Shown here: positions 34,700 through 46,760 of the stretch, piece by piece
How the letters are laid out: the number at the start of each line of letters is the position of its first letter
How positions within the stretch are numbered: the first letter of the stretch is position 1
NCBI RefSeq assembly: GCF_001522545.3
Contig: NC_031779.1
Span: 4,678,460 to 4,742,459, forward strand
DNA length: 64,000 nt
From: Parus major
Lineage: Eukaryota; Chordata; Aves; Passeriformes; Paridae
Direction of reading: 5' to 3'
Notes under the pieces: model-generated
What the model saw: the letters and a program-made list of their open reading frames with translations, nothing else
Told to the model about the DNA's origin: nothing
The model's database searches: none
Translations under genes and position numbers: made by a program

Positions 34700-36470
34700 C
34701 AAGGAAATGCCAATGCTTGATTGAACACTGTACTAAAATAAAGCACTTTCATACTCTGAGCTCATTTAAAATTCCTTATAATGCTCTCTAAAGCAAAGCA
34801 ATCTAAACAGTAGTTTGTGTCAATGTAACTTTTCATTATTTGAATAGATTCAAGTAACTATCAACTTTTTATTTTCTGATGCAGTTTTTTAGAAGTTAAA
34901 TTCCACAGTATCAATCTGAAGCAAGGTTGCTAGTCTTGGGGAGGTTAGACTGCAGTAAGTTTGCCCCAATGTCCAGTTTCAACTATTCTCCATTATTTAA
35001 TGCTAGAGCAAAAATAGAATCTTTCTGGCAGCTTCAAATGGTTATTATTCATTTATATTGTGTCACCACCTGGAGTGCTCATCTAGGTAGTATATATGTG
35101 GGATTTCCACAAGAGCTTAGGAGACAAGTATGTGAAAAGAGAGGAAGCTGAAGGAAAGCATTCATTAACTAACACGACAAAAGGTCTATGAAGTAGCTCC
35201 AGTAACCCTGTCTAGAGTGAAATTGGTTAAGAAAGAGGTGTGTGCACTCTTAATAAATCCATCATAAAAAATGCATTCTTTTTCTCAAGGAGATAGCAAT
35301 ATTATTCAAAACATGCTAAAGTGGGCAGGATATCCCAGGAGTAATTGTGAATTATTAGGTCATAGGGACCTCATCGCAAACTATTTGCAAAACTTAATTG
35401 GTGTAATAAATAAAATATGCATGCAAATTAGACTACTTTCTGAATTAAAGGAATCTGTTATCCAGCATTGCAAAGATTCATCCTAATTTAATAGCTTTTA
35501 TATATAGTTTGAGATAGCCATGTTTTATATTTGTCCTGGAAAAACTAGATGGTATTTAACTAAGCCTGAACTAGCCAACTAGTGGCATCTGATAAATGTC
35601 AGTGTGTAATGCAGGCTATCACTGGCAGGGTGACATCAGGCTCCAGTGGGAGTGTAACAGTCTCTTATTTAATTTAGTGCACAGAACAAAGTGGCTAAGC
35701 AAGGTGACAAAATTAACAGTCCTATTTGCTTTATTCTGTCTAAAAAGACTCCTTCACTTCCTTTATGGAGGCTAAAAATATTAGTAGCTTTGAAAGTTCT
35801 GTTTGAAGCTCTGTTATTTATTGATTTATTTTCTATTCATCTCAGAATTCTAGTAGTGGAAAGAAGAGCACTAATGAGTGTAGCTGATTTCATTACCCTA
35901 GATATAAAATAGGGAGTCTGTAGTCATGGTAGTCATGTAATGACTTTGTATCCTAAAGCAAAATCTGAAAGAATCAAAGTGAAGAATCTCTTAGAATAAA
36001 TATAAATAGATGGATATGAAGAAGCAGTTAACATTCTCTGTCTAATATCATTGCTAGACTCAATAACACTGTCTCGTCATCAACCCCAAATCAAGTATTG
36101 CATCTGCTTTTTTAAAGCAGTTGATTGAATGAATACAAATGTCTCGCTGTTGTCACTTGGGATAGCACTTCATATATCCCATTTTCTAGCCTCTAATTAT
36201 TCCATTTGTAGACATGAATGCCATTTAGATGTAAGCTAATTCAGCATGGTAACTCAATTAGATTTGTACTGACTAGGATTTATGAAACATCAATGGATTC
36301 TTGGTGAGACCAATGGGACTACCAGTTATTTATCCCTAAGTCTTACTGATACTGCCTCTCAGGAGCTCAATTAAACACGCCAGTGATGAGAATATTTTGT
36401 AACAGTAGTCTTTCACAATTAGTCTAAGATTTTTTAAAGCATATCGTGTGTAAGGCAGGGCATCATGTAT
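34700..36470. promoter_or_regulatory. AT-rich CNE-like belt
   Basis: This is 1.8 kb of unique AT-rich DNA with clustered motifs. They include an ATGCAAAT POU octamer at 35421-35428 preceded by ATATGCATGC, AATTGGTGTAATAAATAAAA near 35396, and repeated ATTA cores at 35660-35920 and 36180-36260. There is no simple repeat or recognisable transposon. Short frames are not gene-like. The sub-blocks 35160-35500 and 35640-36260 look strongest. Confidence 0.45.
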
Positions 36471-37327
36471 TATGCAATACAAAGTTCTCATCTGACTAGT
36501 TCATGATGTTGAAGGGTAGAAGAAATTCCCATCATTGTGTTGTAGCTGTAATTATAAAAAACAAAACTCAAATTGAGTTCATAGAAAGTATGATGAAAAT
36601 TCTGCTTTGCTGATTCAAAAAGTAAAACTCAAACTATATTTATAAAATAGTATCTGCATCTTGCAGGCTACAAACAGGTTTCTCTGCTAATGCAGGTCCC
36701 CTTGGAAACCATGAGTTCCTTGTGTGGATTTAGAGCTCTCATTGCACTTGATCCTGGGATCATTTTTTTGTTCCAGTTTTGAGAAATAAATTCAATGTTA
36801 GGAATGCTCACTGAAATTGTGGATCTTAAACAATAGGAAGACACTGTGTGAGTAAATCTGCATCTGTTGTCATTAGGTGTTTTAACTCGGATCTGAACAA
36901 TAAAGTACTGTGGAATTAGTCATATATAGTAGAAACGTAATTATCATTACCAGACAGTGTCAGAGTCTGCAGTGAGCAAAGAGACCATTGGAGATATATT
37001 TTATTCTTGCTGAGGACCCAAATTCTGACAGAAGAGCTGTTTGGGACACACTGTTTGGGACACTTTCCAGACTGTTCTGTAGGGTAAGACAGTAAATTGC
37101 TGCAAGATTGGGATTTTATGTCAGCAGGTGGGAGGACTGGGCAGTGGCATCTGAAATTGGTATATTGGGGGTTAAAAGTCTTGGCAGTTTTGCATGGAGG
37201 GGTGGACTGTAGTTCTTGTAAATGTAGACTGAAAAACTTGACCAGCCAGCTGTGCTGCACAGCTAGGGTCACCAGCAGGCTGAAGGCAGCTTTGTGCATG
37301 GCCAAAATACAGATTTGTGCTGACTGG
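36471..37327. other. Intergenic stretch, no gene recognised
   Basis: AT-rich unique DNA leads up to the minus-strand ERVL LTR. A 129-codon minus frame at 36916-37305 lacks any recognised domain. Confidence 0.5.
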
Positions 37328-37900
37328 TGTCACGGCTTAGCCCCAGCAGGCAGCCTGGCACCCACAGCCACTGCACCCCCAGTAGGGTGGGGGAGTCAAT
37401 TGGAAGACAAAAGCGAGGGAATTTGTGGGTTGAGGTAAAGACAATTTAATAGGTCAAGCAAAAGCTGCCCAAGCAAGCAACAGGAAGTAAAGAATCCATT
37501 CACTACTTCTGTCAGCAGGCACGTGTTTAGTTGTTTCCAGGGAAGCAGGGTGCCCTCACATGTAGCTGTTACTTGGGAACACAGGTGCCATCAGTCTGGA
37601 AGTCACCCTGCCTCTTTCTTTGCCCCAGTTTTGCAGCTGAGTGTGATGTACAGTAAGGAACATCCCTTCAGTCACCTCAGCTGTCCTGGCTGTGTCCCCT
37701 CCCAGCCTCTTGCCCACCCTCAGCCTCCTCACTGCTGGGGCAGAGTGAGAAATGGAGAAAGCCTGGACAATGTGTAGGCTCTGCTCAGCAGTAGCTAAAA
37801 CATCTGTGTGATATCAGCACTCTTTGGTGACAAATCCAAAGCACAGCACTGCACAGCTGCTGTGAGGAAAATTAACTCTATTCCAGACAAAACCAGTCCA
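37328..37900 (-). mobile_element. Solo ERVL-type LTR (avian), minus strand
   Basis: Read on the minus strand, this 573-bp element starts TGGACTGGTTTTGTCTGGAA and continues with the AATAGAGTTAATTTTC block. An AGGGGACACAGCCAGGACAG block follows at mid-length, then CTCAACCCACAAATT near the 3' end, and it closes GCTAAGCCGTGACA. These blocks and their order match the widespread avian ERVL LTR known from chicken and passerine genomes. Flanking five-mers ACTGG (37323-37327) and GCTGG (37901-37905) differ at one base, fitting the 5-bp target duplication of ERVL elements. There is no internal region, so it is a solo LTR. The open frames inside it are not genes. Confidence 0.9.
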
Positions 37901-40900
37901 GCTGGTTTTTGGGGATATGGCTGGTGCTGTCTGGCATGGTTAGAACCCCTTTGCTCTGCCTCTTGTTTATGCTGGAAGTGTGATGGAGGAAAGGCCTGGC
38001 AGTGCTGCTGCCCAACTCACCGTAGAAATATTCTCCCACTTGACTCCTGCCTAAAAGTAGAACAGTGCTAACTTCAAATCTATATTAAAGTCTCTGTACC
38101 TCTATTGAACACACTCAGCTTTTGCTGAACAGTGCAGGAAAACCAGCACGGTGATTTTTGCCTAAGCTCTTTGTTTCTAGTAGGTAAATTGCATATCCTT
38201 CCTGCAGATTAGACATTGACTAATCAGTGTGTGTTGATATGGCCCAAGTATCTCCAAAATCACCTGTCTGTCAACAAACACTAAACCACTGGGTAGCATG
38301 CTCAGTCTGGTGGGCTGTAGGTTTTGCAGGTGTAATTTGAAGGGTAATGAAGCAATATTTAGGCAGTGCAGTATACATCACATTCGGAATGGATGGGTCC
38401 CTATGAAATCATATTGAATTCTATGTGCAGAACTGCTGTCTCACTTCTTCAGACTATTTTGTCCATATGATAAATTTGAGTCTGTATATTCCTAAAAGAG
38501 CTGTGCACAAAATTTCAAGCATGGTTGAAAAGTAGAAGCACATCCTCTTCTACTTTTTATGGTACTACCAAAACTGAGAATTTGTAGAATTTTAGAAGGG
38601 AAGTGGGTTAGGGGACACTCAGATTCAAACTGATTTCTTGTGCCAGGCACTCCTGACCTGGAGCCCTTGCTCCCACATTGGTCAGAATGCTGTAGCTGTT
38701 GATAGCTTGGAAGGTGGCTGAGGCCACTTTCCTCTGGGAAATATTGACATCCTGCAGGAGTGGATGTTAATATGTCAGCTTATCTGGCATGGTGGCTGCT
38801 GAAAAATGAACATATTAAAAACTTCTTTTACACGGGATTATTTCATGGGAGGGTGGTGAGCCTGATTGCTGAGGTGGCATTGTATGGATACTGATTTTCT
38901 GTACTATGTACCATTTCTTTCATCTGATTTACAATGACGTGATTATCCTACTCTGCCACTCTGAAGTTCATACTGTTAACACTCCACTTATACTCCTCAG
39001 TGCTAGTAGGATTCTGTATTTTCCACTTTTTCTGAAAGCTATGCAGATTTGCGCCTAAAACCAGTGGGTTAGAGGCTGTCTTTACATTTTAAAATCATCC
39101 TGCTACTTAAATATTTTCAGCCTATCATTCTTACTGATTTTTTGTTTAAAAGCAATATAATAAAATAATTATTCACTTTCCAAATAGTTTTCAGAGGATC
39201 CTATCTGCTGTCTTGATTCTTGTTGTTGCTTTCACATAGGCTCAGGCCAGTATCTTCTCACACTCATCATGGGACAACTCATCATGGCTCCACATCTAAG
39301 AGCTAAGTAATTACTAAATTAATAATAGATTTTAGTTACAGTAGTTTTTGTGAAAAATAAAGTATTACTAATCTTGGTACAGGATAGTTAAATTCTTCTA
39401 GTAAACGTTTGGTGCCTTGGAAGGTATTTTTGTGGAAGTGTTTTCTTCCAAAATTTGTGCTCTTTTTCATGGAGGAATGCTTGGGAGAAGAGAGCTCTAA
39501 TTAAAAACAAACAAAAAAAAATAAATGGCACAAAACCAAACAAAACAAACCTTGTCAAAATTTAATATTTGCATCTTCTTATTTTAAAATACTTCCTTTC
39601 ATGTAAATAGAATTAGCTGGAGATCAGAGTCTCCAAAAGCTGAAACCTTTTTTTTACACTTTAAGCCAAACCTGTTTCAAAAATTTCCCAAGAATATTTG
39701 AAAACAAACATATTTTGAGTAGAAGAGGGAAGTGCTGGTGAGTCTCCACAAAATCAGCTCAGTCACTTTTTTGCAGGGAAACTCAGCAAAGAGGCCAGAC
39801 TCAGGCTTGGGACTTGAGCTGTGGTGCACAGATCAGCTCTGGATTTCCAGGTGCCTCGTGTGCAGTAATGCTTTCCCAGGGATGCTCTGAGACACTGAGG
39901 TGCAAGATGGGAATTTTACCTTGTCTTCACCCCAAGCAGTTCACCTTCTGGGGTGAACAGCACAAAAAGAAGAGAGAAGGAACAGAGACACCAAGAAGTC
40001 CTTGGCTCTCTGTGTCCTGTTCACAAGGAAGCTTTTACTTCCTAGCCCTTCCTCAGTCCCTTCCTTTGATTGCAACTCATTTTTCATCCCTTTCACTTCC
40101 ATGCCTAATGGGAATCATCAACATTCTTCTATTCAGTACCTATCCTTTTATCTTCCTAGGGAGCTGAAGGCCTCATTTAAACACTGTAACTCCTCTGAAT
40201 CCCCAAAACTGACCTCAAGTTTCTGTTAGTAGTTATTTAGATATATTGAAGGGTTTTTAGTTGTAGTGCACAGGCACATACACAACCACAGCTTTTGCAT
40301 AAAACTGAACTCATTCTAGAATCGGGACTGGGATACCCAAAGAAGGCATGTAGCTTGTCTTCTCTCTTAAGTCTGCATCAGCCCTACAGAAGTCATTCCT
40401 GACTGATTTTTGTCTACACTGCTTTTAAACTTAGATAATTAACATGCGCAGTATTTTCCAGTGCTAATGCTAATATTTAATTTTCCTGCTGAAGTACATG
40501 ACTAGTTTTTCTTATTGCCATCATCATGGATGTAGGGAAAAATAATTTCCTTAGTAGCAGCTTTTAGCTCTCTCCTGTGAGAAACCTCTTCTATGGGACA
40601 ACCAGAAGCCCAGGTGTTTGTTTTCCCCAATGGGACTTGCTTGCTCTAATGTTATGTTATATCTGGTTGTCTTCCTCTGGGCTTATTTCCATTTAGTCTA
40701 CATGGTTTTTTATCTGGTAAGATTACTTTGAATTCTATTTCTTGAGAACATTCACAATCCTTCCCTCCTTGCAGTAGATTTACAGGAATGCTCTCTTGTC
40801 ATCCAAGTCAGTAATGAAAGTACGGATTGGTACTAATGCAGGAGGGAAGCATAGAGAGCCCAACCCAGCAGTGGAGTTTGACACCAGAACAGCAGGAATT

Positions 40901-40941
40901 GCTCTTGAGGGTGATTTTCTGCCTGGTTTAGAGTTCACTCT
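37901..40941. other. Intergenic stretch between the two ERVL LTRs
   Basis: The sequence is unique and AT-rich, and no retroviral internal sequence was recognised, so the two flanking LTRs are not ends of one provirus. An A-rich patch with CAAAA units is at 39503-39552. The 117-codon frame at 39814-40167 resembles nothing known. Confidence 0.55.
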
Positions 40942-41488
40942 TGTCCTGGTTTTGGCTCAGAGAGAGTGAATTTTCTTGTTAGTAGCTGGTCCAGTGCTGC
41001 ACTTTGGATTCAGTACAAGAGTAATGTTGATAACACACTGTTTTATGTGTTGCTGAGAATGTCTACGCTAAATCAAAGACTTTCCAGTTCCTCATGCTCT
41101 GCCAGTGAGCAGGTACACAAGATGTTGGGTGGGGGGCACAGCTGGGAGAGCTGACCTGAACTGGCCAAAGGGATGCCCCAATGTGTGGAATGTCACACAA
41201 ACTGGGGAGAATTGACTGGGGAGTGCAGATTGCTGCTCAGAGACAGGCTGGGCGTCAGACAGTGCGTGATGAGCAACTTTTCTATATATAGTATATCAGC
41301 TCTTCTCTTGGGCTTTATTTCTGTCTAGCCCTCCTTTTTGTTATGATTTTTATATTCTATTATGTTTTAGTTAGTAAACCATTCTTATCTCAACCCATGA
41401 AGTTTGCCTTTCCTTTTTGATTCTCCCTACTGCAGGGTGGCTATCCTGTTGCAGAAGGATGTTAGATTTGTGAAAGCAAACCATGTCA
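40942..41488 (+). mobile_element. Solo ERVL-type LTR (avian), plus strand
   Basis: The element begins TGTCCTGGTTTTGGCTCAGA and shows the block GTAATGTTGATAACACACTG near 41021-41040. It then shows CTCATGCTCTGCCAGTGAGC and GAACTGGCCAAAGGGATG, and ends with CTTATCTCAACCCATGAAGT near 41385-41404. This is the standard order of the avian ERVL LTR in sense orientation. The 3' end is degraded: the best terminal match is AAACCATGTCA ending at 41488, and no target duplication could be found, so the right boundary is approximate. The copy is about 550 bp and has no adjacent coding region. Confidence 0.9.
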
Positions 41489-42119
41489 AATTTTACACAC
41501 AGCTTGTGTGTGTAAAACTGCTGGTGATGTTCAGTTGTGCTTTGCTGACTGCTACCATCAAACCCTAGTTCAGAATCCTCAGAATTCCACTGAGATATCT
41601 CAGTATGAGCCCTGTATCTTTGGTCCTCACACCGGGGCTTTGACCTGAGGGTCTCTTCAGATGCCTTTTGTCCCGTGTACCAGATGTTGCACTCTCAGGA
41701 GCACAGGCAGCAATGAAATGGTGCTGCTGGTAGAGACAAAGAATGGGGAGAATGACCCAGTAGGAATTCTCCTCACCTGCTGCATAAAGTGACACCAAAT
41801 TACCTGGAAAAGTTTCTTCAATTGCTATTTCCCCTGCAAGCCGGGCCCACCCTCATATTGCAGCACTCCAGCAGTTCCAGGTGTTTGTTGCTCCTATGAG
41901 GTGTTTCATGCCTGGAATTATTTCTTTGATGGAAGAAATAGAGAGCAGGACCAGGAACAGATGGTTGATAATGACATCTTAATTCTAGAGAGAATGAAAG
42001 TGCTATTTCATTATGGAGTGGTATATTTAAATTGCCTTCAGGTGTTAGTTTAAGAGAGTAGAGGAAGAAAGAAAAGTCAAAAAGATTTTTAAGATTTAGT
42101 AAAAGGGATAGATTGGTAC
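41489..42119. other. Intergenic stretch, no gene recognised
   Basis: This is unique sequence after the plus-strand ERVL LTR. A 77-codon minus frame at 41565-41798 has no recognised domain. Confidence 0.5.
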
Positions 42120-43720
42120 AAATCAGAGCTAGTAATAATGCCCTACAAACCTGTCAGATTGTAGTAATGTGACACGTGCTTGCTAAAGGGAATCATTGCC
42201 CCATGTATGGTGATGGACTTCTTTCACTTTGATGAATCAACTGGTTTGAATTATTAGAAAAATGATATGTTTGCCCTGGTTCAGAATTTCCAAATGCCCC
42301 TTCAGGATAAAAGGACATGTCTTTTTAATAATTTGAGAATCAATTTTATGCGATGCAAAATACTCTCTCTTTAAAGCACTAACATACACTTTTAAACAAA
42401 TTCATAGTCTGAGTTTGATGACTAATATGCTTCATTTAAGGAATTTCTTTTCTTCTGCTAAACTTTCCTACAAACTGGACTTCTTTTAGTAAACATGCAA
42501 TCCTAAGGGTTTATTATGACACTTTCAATAAGCAGAATCCTGGCTGATAGAAATGTTCACATAAATTAGGATTAATCATTCTAATTCTTACGTGAATTTA
42601 TGGTATCTGCATATGAGATTGGAAAACTATCAGTTCAAGACCTGTGTGATACAAAAGCCACACACTGACATCTTTCTTTCTGTGAAAGATGTCATTGAAG
42701 AGCTGTTACTCTGTTATATGTGTCATCTAAAATGTGTGAAAGATGAATACAGGTCCATACACAAACACTTTTGATCTGTTTGTATGCATTTGAGGAAAAG
42801 CTCTCATAGATTTCTTAAAAATACACAAATTAATATTGCTTACTTTTCAGCAGGGGTAAATTAGGGTCTTTGAGACCTTCTTAGAACAGTCTGGAGTTAA
42901 ATAATATGCATGTTTTTCATTTTACTATGATGAATGCAAAGCTATTAAACAACCTTTTAAAGAGTTGGTGTAATTATCTGTAAACAGTAATGTTACAAAA
43001 AAAGGTCAAGTTGTCCTGCCATTAGAAGTTTATGGATATAAACTGGATTTATGTTGCTATAAAATGGGTACCGACTAACTAGATTAATTCTACACAACTA
43101 AACCAACTGTAGTAATATTTAGAAACAATAAAGTGATACCAATTAAAGCAATTTTATTTTTTGTGTCATATTGATTAATGGTGCACTAAAATTAACCAAA
43201 GACCTTAAAATCAGAACGGTTGCAGGAGGCATCCACATCTCAGCATTATTACCAACAAGAAGGAGCAGTTAAGGAAGATGGCCCTGCAATAGTATGAATA
43301 TTTAATTAATAATTAGTCATGTAATTTCTCCTCAGGAATTATTATCCCTCAAACTGGTTTGTGAATTTAATTATTAGCAGCCTTTTTGTTTCCATGTCCC
43401 CTCATTACTGTCAGGATTGATGTAACATAAACTTCATTAAAAATTAAAGCAAGAGTCTTAATTACAAGGCTACCCTGACTGAAGTCAGAATTAGCCAAGT
43501 CAGTGATGTGCAAATGAGTGCATTATTTAAGAAACATGCTGGAAGTAGTTATGCTAATGTGGAAGGTTCACAGTAGCAGACCTTTTCACTTGCAGTTGCA
43601 TATTCATTAAATGCACTATGCAAATTTAATGTAGCAGCCTTAGTAATGCGTTGTTAATTTATTCAGATTTATTGAGTAGGACTTAAAAAAAATGTACAAA
43701 TTTAATTACTCTATCTGCTA
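42120..43720. promoter_or_regulatory. AT-rich CNE-like block
   Basis: This unique AT-rich block is strongest at 42950-43680. That part has ATTTAATTAATAATTAGTC near 43299-43317, TTTAATTATTAGCAG near 43366, an ATGCAAAT octamer at 43618-43625, and many ATTA/TAAT cores. No repeat, exon or simple sequence explains it. Clustered homeodomain and POU-like cores suggest a developmental enhancer, as an inference from composition. Confidence 0.5.
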
Positions 43721-45479
43721 GAATGATATTAGGAGAGATAGTGGAGGTTTAAAATGTGTTGATCTGGATTACTGCAGTTTGATGGAGGATGTAGTATCAA
43801 AGGACACAATTTTGATAACTAGGCTTGAAAGAATATTTGATTTACTTATAGAATGATCTAAGAAATCACTAAAATTGCACATGCTACTTCCCAATAGGAA
43901 AGTAAAAAAAAAGTCTCAGTTGTATTAACTTAAGAGCTAAAGCAGTGCTGAGTCCACAGTCTAATGGATGTAATGATCCTACTGAGACCAGTAAAGGTTA
44001 TGTATGGAGATCTATGGGAAGCAAAGTGTCTTTGTGGAAAGTTCACCGGTTGTTACGTGTTCCTCGGTGATGCTGCTGCTCATCAAGTTTAACAACAGGA
44101 ATCCTGCCACTTTGCAACATGGCAGCACATGGTCATTTGTTAGCACTGGCTGATATGAAGTTTAAATTCCTGCTTTTCTTTTTACTTTACAGTCTGCAAA
44201 AAAACCCAACACAAAGACTGCAAGTTTACCATTGTGGAATAATTCTCTTCTGGTACATTTTTTCCCTACAAAAGCAATACATATGTGAAAAAAAGACCCT
44301 ATATGACTGCATTGTAGTATTCACTTTGAAACTTATCCAAAATTATTTTGTCTCTTGTGGAAAGATTCATGCCAGCAAGTGTGACCCTGTTACCACTGAG
44401 GAACAGAAAAGCTGAGCTAGAGCAATTTGTTTTCAAATGTCTTTGATTCTCCCTCATGCAACAGTTTCCATATTTTTATTTCCCACCTGATGTGTGGTTT
44501 CAGAAAAGTAATTGCTGCAAGTGTGTCTTGTGCTTTTTTAGTAATCAACTTCATAGCTGGGCATGTGTAAAAGTTCAGACAATTTTCAGGCTCTTGTAAG
44601 GGCTAAAACCTGGGCTGCTTATCTGGGCAATAGGAGTCTAAAGGACTCCCTCCTGCCAGGTGTGATAGATCCTTGCATTTATACTGCAAGGATTACTTGC
44701 TTGATAATATAAATAAGTGACTTCTGTTCCCTTGGAAAGGTCTGATCCTGCCTTCCCTGTAAGGAAGCAGTGAACACTTCACATATTTATCTCATTATTA
44801 AAACTCAGAGTTTTCCTGGCTGCAAGTACCTGAGTCTTCAGGTCAAGGTGCTAGTGCTGGGCACAGGCAGCTCTGCATTATGAAGCCTTTGGGTAAAGCT
44901 CATCTGAGAAGTTCTTTTTCTTCTGTTCTTGCCTTTTATTCCTGCTATGGCGAGGCTGCTGTCTCCTCTGTCCTCTGAACAACACTGCAGAAATTGACTG
45001 CTCACTTTTACATCATTAAAAATTAGCTGCCATTTGAAATAACAACAATAAAAATAATCTGATGTACATTCTTAAGTCTGCATGGATTTGTTTTACAAAA
45101 CCAACCCAACCCTTAACACTGTCCTCATCTTTTCACTTCCCCTGTGCTTTACTGGTCTAGGCCAGTGACTTATTTTCAGCCAAACCTGATCCAGCTGAGA
45201 AATGCTCTGTCGCTGGGATATGAGCTGGCACCACAGGTTTGACACTGAAATCACTGGCTCAGGGAGACAAGGGACTATTCTTTGTCATACCACCACCCTC
45301 AGTGCATGCCATAGTGCAGCCTGTGAGGACAGCAGCCACTGGCACAAGGGAGGGAAACAAATGCTTGGACACAAAGTCAGGAGGGTCCTTTTGTGGTGAC
45401 TCTGCTGTCAAATATGGAATGTACCTACAGCTTCTCTATCTATGTCTTAGGCTCCTTTCACTGATAAATATTATAATTC
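43721..45479. other. Intergenic stretch, no gene recognised
   Basis: AT-rich unique sequence. Frames at 44119-44415 and 45202-45514 (91-98 codons) have no recognised domain and no splice context. No repeat was identified. Confidence 0.5.
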
Positions 45480-45850
45480 AGACTCCCTGGCTTTTGCTGT
45501 TGGACACGATGTAGAAGTGTGGATTCATTCACAGCACACACCAGAACAAGTTGCTAGGAAAGGCCTTTCTTCTCTCAACTCTTCAGCTTTTATAGGGTCT
45601 TATGCTACAGGTTCAACCTGATTGGTAAAGGGAACACCACATCATATCCCATTGGTGGGATAAGAGAAAAACACACTATGTACAGCTGTACACAACTGTT
45701 CTGAGAAAGTGAAATTGTTTACAGAGCTAGACCTTGAGTGAGAGACCCTCTCAAGAGACTTTCCCTTGGGAACAGATCTGCCACTGACAGGTTGTAATTC
45801 TCTCAGGCTCAGAGAAATCAGGTCAACACCTGACCATGTTTTTTAATTCA
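45480..45850 (-). mobile_element. Probable solo LTR or LTR fragment, minus strand
   Basis: Read on the minus strand, the segment has two CCAAT-type boxes (plus-strand CCTGATTGGT near 45618 and CCCATTGGTGGG near 45649). They are followed about 40-60 bp later by CCTATAAAAGC (plus-strand near 45588), the spacing of a retroviral U3 promoter. CTTTCCTAGCAACTTG and a TGTGTGCTGTGAATGAATCC stretch follow, resembling R/U5. Neither terminus nor target duplication could be fixed and the family was not recognised. A non-viral TATA promoter is the alternative. Confidence 0.45.
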
Positions 45851-46499
45851 TTCTGGAATCCATCCTGTTTTTGCCAGCTAGCTTGAGGAATCTGGAGAAA
45901 TCTGTCAATCTCTTTTCTTCTGGTCTCCTCATAAACAATTGGATCAGTTAGGTTTGGGTAAAAAGCTGACTGCCCAATGTACCAATTTTGATTTTCCCTT
46001 CATGCAGCAAGCTCCTTTCAGATAGACTCTTTTGCTCCAGAAAGTGGCAATCTTATGACTGCTACACAAAAAAGGATCTTAGAGAAAAGTATTTGCCTCC
46101 TCTGCTGTCAGGCCTCTCCCCTGGAACACACAAGGCAGAGTCTGTAGCACTGTAGGTCAGTTCCTCTCGTAGATCATTGCCTGGATGTGTGCACACAGCC
46201 CAGGCTTTCTGGAAGTGTTCTGAGGAAAATTCATCCTCCTTGCCCAGACAAGGCTCTATGCAGTATCCTACACGTTGCAGGAGTGTTTGAAAGGCATTCA
46301 TGGTGTTGTAAAGCCGTTCATAGTGTGGCCTCTGTAAGTCAGAAGAATCAAGAGGTGTGGGAGTGCTGCACCATAGAGAGATTCTCATTTCACACACACT
46401 GTACTGGAAATGGCTCTCTCAGTAATTCACATCCACTCTTCTTTTACATGTTTATCCATTCATTGGAATTTTCTTTTTTGTGTCAAAAGCATAGGCTGG

Positions 46500-46760
46500 C
46501 TTATTTGAAATAGTTTGATTGTAGTGAAGTCTTAGAGCTGTGCCTTCATTGTGTGGGTGGGGGGATTAAATGATATGCAGTGTATGCTTGGAATAGTTGA
46601 ATGATTAGGCACTTACAGCTGTTTAATTAAACAATGAGCTTCAACTTCTGTTTAATTAAGGCCTAGCTCATTTCAGTTGTGGTTGCATGCTGGGAGTTAT
46701 AACACTTCTGTAATTTAAATCCAAGGCTATAATGGAAAGAGGCTGGTCTTTCAGTCCTTA
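46500..46760. promoter_or_regulatory. CNE-like segment with paired TTTAATTAA sites
   Basis: Two perfect copies of CTGTTTAATTAA at 46619-46630 and 46648-46659 are spaced 29 bp apart and are followed at 46685 by a ZNF143-like site. The surrounding sequence is unique and AT-rich. The paired homeodomain-type sites suggest a regulatory element, but nothing here shows activity. Confidence 0.4.
46685..46703 (-). promoter_or_regulatory. ZNF143/THAP11-like motif
   Basis: The minus strand reads GTTATAACTCCCAGCATGC, matching the consensus ACTACAACTCCCAGCATGC at all but three positions near the 5' side. The ACTCCCAGCATGC core is intact. It has the same orientation as the site at 32550. Confidence 0.5.

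Noticed and set aside
37523..38071. Two plus-strand frames of 84-87 codons
   Set aside because: The first lies in the antisense of the ERVL LTR and the second straddles its edge; both are by-products of the repeat.
37328..41488. One provirus bounded by the two ERVL LTRs
   Set aside because: The LTRs point in opposite directions and the interval has no recognisable retroviral coding sequence.
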